Origin: Paenibacillus fonticola DSM 21315
GTDB taxonomy: Bacteria; Bacillota; Bacilli; Paenibacillales; Paenibacillaceae
Direction of reading: 5' to 3'
Length of the DNA: 64,000 nucleotides
Assembly (NCBI RefSeq): GCF_000381905.1
Contig: NZ_KB907269.1
Span: 1 to 64,000, forward strand
Part shown: in pieces, positions 58,836 through 64,000 of the stretch
Numbering within the stretch: position 1 is the stretch's first letter
How the letters are laid out: every line of letters starts with the position of its first letter
Notes under the pieces: model-generated
Databases searched by the model: none
Seen by the model: only the letters and a program-made list of their open reading frames with translations
What the model was told of the DNA's origin: nothing
Made by a program: the position numbers and the translations under genes

Positions 58836-60185
58836 TTAGGATGGCAGGGTGACGGTGATTTCCGTACCGATTCCGGGCTCACTGCTCACCTCAATGTGGC
58901 CCTGATGCAGGTCCACGATTCTTTTGACGATGGCCAGCCCCAGCCCATTGCCGTTACTCACCCGGTTACGGGAGCGGTCTGCCTTGTAGAACCTTTCGAA
59001 CAAATGGGCCTGGTCTTCCGGCGCGATGCCGATTCCCGTATCTTTGATGGTCACGGAAACCTGATGGACGCCCCGGTGAGCGGAAATCGCGATTTTGCCG
59101 CCTTCCGGTGTAAAGCGGATGCTGTTCCCCAGCAGGTTGATCCATACCTGGTCTAACTGGTCGCGGTCGCCGAAAATTTTGACGACGGGCAGTTCCAGAT
59201 CGATGACAATGGATTTGGCAGCCCATTGCGGTTCAAGAGCGACCGCTGTTTGCCGAATCTGCTCGTCAAGGCGGAATGTGACTGGATGGAACGGATGATG
59301 CTCTGATTCAAGCGAGGCCAGCTGCAGCAGGTTATCGCTCATTCGGGACATCCGCTCGCTTTCCGCGATAATGATGCCCAAATAACGGTCACGCTCCATG
59401 CTGCTGAGCGTTTCCTTCTCCTTCAGTGCTTTGGCGAAGCCGCGGATGGATGTGAGCGGCGATTGAATTTCGTGTGAGACGTTGGAGACGAAGTCCTGGC
59501 GCATTTCCTCGATTTGCCGCAGCTGCCGCCTCATTTCGTTAAAGCTTTGTACCAGGACGCCCAACTCATCTTTGCGCCGCGCTGTCAGCTCGCTGCTGAA
59601 GTCCCCTTTGGCCATCCGCTTCGTCGCTTCCGTCATTTTACGCAAAGGCCGGATCAAAAAGGCGGCTTCCACGATGAAAAACAGGCTGCCGCCCACCAAC
59701 AGGACAGTGATCCCGGTGAGGATCATGCCGCCGATCGGATAACTGATCTGGTTGTTCGAATTTGGCTCGATAAACATGGCATAGGTTTGGCCCTGATGGC
59801 CGAAAGGCAGCCCCACGTAGACATGCCCATCGGAGGTAATCCCCTTCAAGATTTCCCCTTGAAGCACGCGCTCGGCTTGCTCCCGGCTTACTTCGATTAG
59901 GGGCAGCGGGCCGTATTGTTCTTCGGACAGGGAGCCGTCGAAAATTTGCATGCTGACCATATTGGTCAGTTCCTTGATGTCGTCCATCACCAGGGACCGG
60001 CTGTCGTACCCGACCCGATCGAAAATCCGGATGAGGCTTTGGCCCAGCGTAATCATGTAATCCTGGGTTCGATCCTGGATCTGACGCTGATATAAGTAAC
60101 CGATAGCCATCGTGGAGGCTAGCAGGCTGACGAGAATGGCGACCAGAAACATGACGACGATACGGACGTAAAGCGATTTGATCAT
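58836..60185 (-). CDS. Sensor histidine kinase
   Basis: The 449-residue kinase has two membrane helices (about 8-30 and 152-174) around a ~120-residue extracytoplasmic sensor, a HAMP domain (about 176-228), the H box SNVSHEIQSPLTSIRG (His238), N box NLLGNSIRFTPEGGKI, and G boxes DTGIGIAPED and GNGLGLAIVKRI. It overlaps its response-regulator gene by four bases. It probably governs the adjacent RND genes; the signal is unknown. Confidence 0.95.
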   Translation of the reverse strand: MIKSLYVRIVVMFLVAILVSLLASTMAIGYLYQRQIQDRTQDYMITLGQSLIRIFDRVGYDSRSLVMDDIKELTNMVSMQIFDGSLSEEQYGPLPLIEVSREQAERVLQGEILKGITSDGHVYVGLPFGHQGQTYAMFIEPNSNNQISYPIGGMILTGITVLLVGGSLFFIVEAAFLIRPLRKMTEATKRMAKGDFSSELTARRKDELGVLVQSFNEMRRQLRQIEEMRQDFVSNVSHEIQSPLTSIRGFAKALKEKETLSSMERDRYLGIIIAESERMSRMSDNLLQLASLESEHHPFHPVTFRLDEQIRQTAVALEPQWAAKSIVIDLELPVVKIFGDRDQLDQVWINLLGNSIRFTPEGGKIAISAHRGVHQVSVTIKDTGIGIAPEDQAHLFERFYKADRSRNRVSNGNGLGLAIVKRIVDLHQGHIEVSSEPGIGTEITVTLPS

Positions 60186-60868
60186 TTTTCCACCACAAGT
60201 CTATAGCCGAGCCCGTATACGGTGGCGATATGAAAGGCAGGAGCCTCCTGGTCGCTTGCCGTAAAGCGTTCGCGCAGCCTTTTGATATGGACGTCGATCG
60301 TACGGTCATCCCCTGTGTAGTCTGGGCCCCAGATTTGTTCGATCAGCTGCTCGCGGGTAAAGATTTGCCCGGGATAGCTTCCAAGCTTAAATAACAGCTC
60401 GAACTCCTTGGGAGGAAGCATGAGCTCTTCGGACCCGCGGATTACTTTATAGGTTTGGCGGTCCAGCAAAATGTTCCCCAAATGAATGCTTTGAGAAGAA
60501 GCGATTTTGTAGCGCTTAAGCAGCACTTTGGTGCGGGCCACCAGTTCGAGCGGCTCGAACGGCTTCACGACATAGTCGTCAGCACCGAGGTCGAAGCCCT
60601 TTATTTTTTGCCCGGTCTCGCCCTTTGCGGTAACCATGAGCAGCGGCGTATCCGGATACAGGCGGCGCAGCTCGGCGCACAGCTCCCACCCGTCCATGAC
60701 CGGCATCATGATGTCGAGGACAACCAAATCAACCGTCATTTGCTCCATCAATTTCAGCGCCGCAATGCCGTTTTCAGCCTGGATGGGACGGAATCCTTCA
60801 TTCGATAAATAGAGACAAACCAGCTCGCGTATATGGGGATCGTCATCGACGATCATAATGGTGGCCAT
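60182..60868 (-). CDS. OmpR-family response regulator
   Basis: The 228-residue regulator has a receiver domain (1-118; acidic pocket DDD at 8-10, phosphorylation Asp52 in VVLDIMMP, Lys in DDYVVKPFEP) and a winged-helix DNA-binding domain (about 130-225; LPPKEFELLFKLGSYPG, RTIDVHIKRLRERF). It is the first gene of the leftward RR-kinase-RND-adaptor module. AAGGAGG precedes the ATG. Confidence 0.96.
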   Translation of the reverse strand: MATIMIVDDDPHIRELVCLYLSNEGFRPIQAENGIAALKLMEQMTVDLVVLDIMMPVMDGWELCAELRRLYPDTPLLMVTAKGETGQKIKGFDLGADDYVVKPFEPLELVARTKVLLKRYKIASSQSIHLGNILLDRQTYKVIRGSEELMLPPKEFELLFKLGSYPGQIFTREQLIEQIWGPDYTGDDRTIDVHIKRLRERFTASDQEAPAFHIATVYGLGYRLVVEK

Positions 60869-60970
60869 AGGCTTTATTTTCCTCCTTAAGTGACTGGTAA
60901 AAATAAGTTAATGTATGTATGATCTAAGGCAACCATGATAGTTGCCGATATTGATAGATTAACAGCTTTA

Positions 60971-61074
60971 GCCTGAGGCAATCAACAATTGCCTTAGGCT
61001 TCCCGGATAGCTGATGCCGCTAAGGATATGGTAAGATAGAAGGAGATCAATCCATGATCGAAAGTTTGGGGTGA
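60971..61074 (+). promoter_or_regulatory. walR leader: hairpin and six-codon ORF
   Basis: GCCTGAGGCAAT (60971-60982) pairs with ATTGCCTTAGGC (60988-60999) at 11 of 12 positions, with no T run after it. A six-codon ORF, MIESLG (61054-61074), has a strong AGGAG at eight bases and ends 10 bases before the walR ATG. TAAGAT (61032-61037) may be a -10. Confidence 0.4.
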
Positions 61075-61083
61075 ATCACGATA

Positions 61084-61797
61084 ATGCTGGGTAAAATTTT
61101 AGTTGTGGACGATGAGCGTCCGATTGCCGATATTTTGAAGTTTAATTTGGAAAAAGAAGGGTACGAGGTTATCCTTGCTTTTGATGGAATTGAGGCCGTG
61201 GAGCTGGCATTCAACGAGCAGCCGAATCTCATTCTGCTTGATTTGATGCTGCCCGGCAAGGATGGCATGGACGTATGCCGAGAGGTACGCGCTAGGCTGC
61301 AGACGCCGATCATTATGCTGACCGCCAAGGATGGCGAAATCGATAAGGTGCTGGGACTGGAGCTTGGAGCTGATGATTATGTCACGAAGCCGTTCAGTAC
61401 GCGGGAGCTGCTCGCCCGGGTGAAAGCGCAAATGCGGCGGCAGCAGAAGCCGGCTCAGTTGGAAAGCGCAGAGGGCAAACAGGGGATCAGCTTGTTTGAA
61501 CTGTTTATCGATACGGATATGTATACAGTATACAAGAACGGCGAACCGCTTGATTTGACTCACCGGGAGTTCGAGCTGGTTCATTATTTGGTGAAAAATG
61601 CCGGGAAAGTGATGACCCGGGAGCATTTGCTGCAAGCAGTGTGGGGTTATGACTATTTCGGAGATGTACGTACGGTGGACGTGACGATTCGCCGGCTGCG
61701 GGAAAAGATTGAGAGTGATCCGAGCAAGCCTGAGTATATTTTAACCCGGCGCGGGCTCGGTTATATGATGCGCAGCTCCAAGGCGGGTGGATTCTAG
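61084..61797 (+). CDS. walR: Response regulator WalR (YycF)
   Basis: WalR is the essential OmpR-family regulator of wall hydrolase genes. The 237-residue protein has receiver residues DDE (10-12), Asp53 in ILLDLMLPGKDG and Lys in DDYVTKPFSTREL, and a winged helix with LTHREFELVHYLVKNAGKV and VRTVDVTIRRLREKI. The pairing with the WalK-type kinase and a YycH-like gene makes the identification firm. The kinase ATG follows the stop after one base. Confidence 0.98.
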   Translation: MLGKILVVDDERPIADILKFNLEKEGYEVILAFDGIEAVELAFNEQPNLILLDLMLPGKDGMDVCREVRARLQTPIIMLTAKDGEIDKVLGLELGADDYVTKPFSTRELLARVKAQMRRQQKPAQLESAEGKQGISLFELFIDTDMYTVYKNGEPLDLTHREFELVHYLVKNAGKVMTREHLLQAVWGYDYFGDVRTVDVTIRRLREKIESDPSKPEYILTRRGLGYMMRSSKAGGF

Positions 61798-61798
61798 G

Positions 61799-63622
61799 AT
61801 GAATCTGCCCTCCTTCTTCCGTACAATCCAGGCTAAGCTGATCATTATTTATGTGCTCCTGATCCTGATCGCGATGCAATTGATCGGGGTCTATTTCGTG
61901 AGCGCCATGAAAACGTCGCTGACCAGCAACTTTACGAAGGAGCTGCAGGAGCGGGCGGCCTTGCTATCGGTGCTGGCTGCGCAAAACTTGGGGGTTACCG
62001 GAGAATCGGCAGATGCATCGTTAGACAATTTAAGCGTTCTCGTCAACAATTTATTCAATATTAACGGCGCTGAGATCCAGGTGCTGGATGCGAGCGGCCG
62101 GGTTCTGACGACTTCCAAGCCGTCGCATGCTGATTATGTCGGCACGAAGAATACGCAAACGGTCGTCAGCCGCGCATTACAGGGCATACGCGACAATGAA
62201 GAGTATATGATCGATGAGGATAACGTACGCAAAAAGGTAGTAGCCAAGCCGGTTGTCAGGGATGGAAAGACGGTTGGCGCCATTTATATCGCGGCGTCGA
62301 TGACCGAGCTCTACGGCACGATGGAGCGGATCAACAGCATATTTATTTCCGGCTTATTGCTGGCCCTTGCTTTGACTGCTGTGCTGGGCGTTATCCTCGC
62401 TCATACGATAACTTCACCGATCAAGGAGCTGACCCGGCGGGCGACGGCGGTGGCGGAAGGGCGGTTCCATCAGAAAATGCCGGTGCTCGGCAACGATGAG
62501 ATCGGCCAATTGAGCAAAGCGTTCAACTACATGACAAGCCGGCTGCAGGATGCGCTGGCTCAGAACGAGGAAGAGAAGGAGAAGCTGGCCTCTATTCTTA
62601 CCAATATGAGCGACGGCGTCATCGCCGCGGATGAGAAATATCAGGTCATTCTGATGAACCGCAGGGCGAGCGAGATGCTGCGGATTCAAGAGGAGGCAGT
62701 TAGCGGCAAGGATATTATGACGCTGCTGCATTTGCCGCTGGAGGAACGGGCCGTACTGGAGCGGGGAACGATGCACTCGGCTATTCTGGAGATCGATTCT
62801 CCGGAAGGGGACATGTTTTTGATTCGCGTGACGTTTACGCCGATTCACCGGCGGGAATTCGGCGTCAGCGGGACGATCGCCGTGCTGCAGGACGTGACGG
62901 AGCAGGAGAAGCTGGAGGCGTCACGGAGAGAGTTCGTTGCGAACGTCTCCCACGAATTACGGACGCCGCTAACGACGATCAAGAGCTATACAGAGGCGCT
63001 GGAGGACGGCGCGCTGCAGGACCCTGAGCTGGGTCCGCGGTTTGCTTCCGTCATTCAGAATCAGACGGACCGGATGATCCGGCTCGTCACGGATCTGCTT
63101 CATTTATCCCGTCTCGATTCGAAGGAGGCTCTGCTGCGCAAGCAGGCGATCGGCGTGCTGGAAATGCTGGAAGAGGTCGTGGATCGTTTCTCCTTCCAAA
63201 TGCAGGAGAAGGAAGTTCATCCGGTGATCTTTATCGAAGAAGGGGTCGATACCGCCTGGATGGACCGGGATCAAATCGATCAAGTGCTGGACAATTTGAT
63301 ATCCAATGCGATGAAATATACGCCGGAAGGCGGGAAGATTACATTTGAGGCGCGCCGGGTGGATGATGGCATGATTGCCATATCGGTTCAGGATAACGGA
63401 ATCGGGATTCCGAAACGCGATTTGGAGCGTATTTTTGAGCGGTTTTACCGTGTGGACAAGGCTAGGGCCCGCAATATGGGAGGAACCGGCCTCGGCCTGT
63501 CCATTGCCCGGGAAATTGTGAAGGCCCATGGCGGCACGATTACCTTGGAATCGGAGCTGGGGGAAGGCACCAAAATAACCTTTACACTGCCTACACAGGA
63601 ACAAGGAGGCGAAGGACGGTGA
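61799..63622 (+). CDS. walK: Sensor histidine kinase WalK (YycG)
   Basis: WalK phosphorylates WalR in response to wall status. The ~607-residue protein has two membrane helices (about 14-34 and 178-200) around an extracytoplasmic PAS-like domain, HAMP (about 200-255), an intracellular PAS domain (about 268-370; SDGVIAADEKYQVILMNRRA), the H box VANVSHELRTPLTTIKS (His385), N box DNLISNAMKYTPEGG, and G boxes DNGIGIPKRD and GTGLGLSIAREI. The ATG at 61799 matches family starts better than the upstream GTG at 61787. Confidence 0.98.
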   Translation: MNLPSFFRTIQAKLIIIYVLLILIAMQLIGVYFVSAMKTSLTSNFTKELQERAALLSVLAAQNLGVTGESADASLDNLSVLVNNLFNINGAEIQVLDASGRVLTTSKPSHADYVGTKNTQTVVSRALQGIRDNEEYMIDEDNVRKKVVAKPVVRDGKTVGAIYIAASMTELYGTMERINSIFISGLLLALALTAVLGVILAHTITSPIKELTRRATAVAEGRFHQKMPVLGNDEIGQLSKAFNYMTSRLQDALAQNEEEKEKLASILTNMSDGVIAADEKYQVILMNRRASEMLRIQEEAVSGKDIMTLLHLPLEERAVLERGTMHSAILEIDSPEGDMFLIRVTFTPIHRREFGVSGTIAVLQDVTEQEKLEASRREFVANVSHELRTPLTTIKSYTEALEDGALQDPELGPRFASVIQNQTDRMIRLVTDLLHLSRLDSKEALLRKQAIGVLEMLEEVVDRFSFQMQEKEVHPVIFIEEGVDTAWMDRDQIDQVLDNLISNAMKYTPEGGKITFEARRVDDGMIAISVQDNGIGIPKRDLERIFERFYRVDKARARNMGGTGLGLSIAREIVKAHGGTITLESELGEGTKITFTLPTQEQGGEGR

Positions 63623-64000
63623 AGGAAACGGTGAAATCTTTCCTGCTTACTTTGCTTGTAGTCTGCAGTCTGGTGCAGAGTTATTTTCTGATTTATCGGC
63701 TGCCGGGCAGCGATCCCGTGGTCAAGACGGAGAATGATTATATTAAAACCGAGAACATGGGTGCCGAGATGCGGGCGGAAGATTTAATATACCCCTTGCA
63801 AATTTCGGTCCATATGGGTGACAACCGCCATACGGTATTTTACCCGGACTCGATGTTCTATGAGCTCATTTATTCGCGCCTGAAGGGCCGGATGTTTGAA
63901 GGATTCCAGCGCTATGCCGTCGATAATATCGATTGGACGGATATTCGCAGCCGGTATACGGGGGTCGAACTGCAATTCGGCAGCGGGGTGCCGGTATCCC
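63619..64000 (+). CDS. walH: WalK accessory protein WalH (YycH), 5' part
   Basis: The first 127 residues are visible: a cytoplasmic basic start, a membrane helix (about 6-25; SFLLTLLVVCSLVQSYFLIY) and a start of the external domain (GSDPVVKTENDYI, LQISVHMGDNRHTVFYP). YycH with YycI restrains WalK at the membrane in B. subtilis. The GTG start overlaps the walK stop by four bases. The gene continues beyond the window's right edge. Confidence 0.9.
   Translation, partial: MKETVKSFLLTLLVVCSLVQSYFLIYRLPGSDPVVKTENDYIKTENMGAEMRAEDLIYPLQISVHMGDNRHTVFYPDSMFYELIYSRLKGRMFEGFQRYAVDNIDWTDIRSRYTGVELQFGSGVPVS

Overview
The window is a chromosomal origin region from a low-to-mid GC, endospore-forming Firmicute, most likely Paenibacillus or a close Paenibacillaceae relative. 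The reasons are the order dnaA-dnaN-yaaA-recF-remB-gyrB-[YheC/YheD]-gyrA-HD-GYP-rrn on one arm, rpmH-rnpA-yidC-jag-mnmE-mnmG-rsmG-noc-soj-spo0J on the other, and spore-related genes (YheC/YheD, YyaC, YjzC). The species call is inference; no database was searched. The sequence is given with dnaA on the minus strand.

Left arm (1-13.5 kb): the 5' end of a 16S rRNA gene and its promoter, an HD-GYP protein, a divergent LacI regulator/6-phospho-beta-glucosidase pair, gyrA, a YheC/YheD gene on the opposite strand, gyrB, remB, recF, yaaA and dnaN. Between dnaN and dnaA (13.2-13.5 kb) lies the likely unwinding unit of oriC: DnaA boxes, a GC-rich step, a DnaA-trio-like run and an AT-rich stretch. A second DnaA-box cluster precedes dnaA (14.97-15.21 kb).

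Origin insertion (15.3-20.5 kb): a complete gluconate module (gnd, gntR, gntP, gntK) sits between dnaA and rpmH, which are normally neighbours. It carries two GntR-like operators and a CcpA cre site. A third DnaA-box group remains next to rpmH, so the origin's box clusters appear to be split by the operon, which is transcribed head-on to the rightward fork.

Right arm (20.7-64 kb): rpmH, rnpA, yidC/spoIIIJ, jag; a 766-base gene-free stretch with short palindromic repeats and a 113-base long hairpin; mnmE, mnmG, rsmG; a parS site placed in the loop of a terminator-like hairpin; noc, soj, spo0J (with a second parS inside the gene); a class V cysteine desulfurase, a DUF4446 protein, YyaC, a DUF3343 protein, an MscS-type channel and a DUF951 protein; tRNA-Ser(CGA) followed by a partial tandem duplication; yjzC; rpsF-ssb-rpsR; a five-gene oligopeptide ABC operon; an LCP wall ligase; a CBS protein; a MazG-like/DUF2232/gdpP/rplI/dnaC cluster; a membrane-anchored low-complexity protein; a LysM-G5-M23 wall peptidase; an inverted RND efflux plus two-component module; and walR-walK-walH (cut by the window end).

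Overall, the conserved genes point away from oriC, while most accessory genes (YheC/YheD, the glucosidase, the gnt operon, YyaC, YjzC, the RND module) point toward it. No CRISPR array, prophage or transposase was seen. The most unusual features are the split origin, the parS-in-terminator arrangement, the tRNA-Ser tail duplication and the long hairpin upstream of mnmE.
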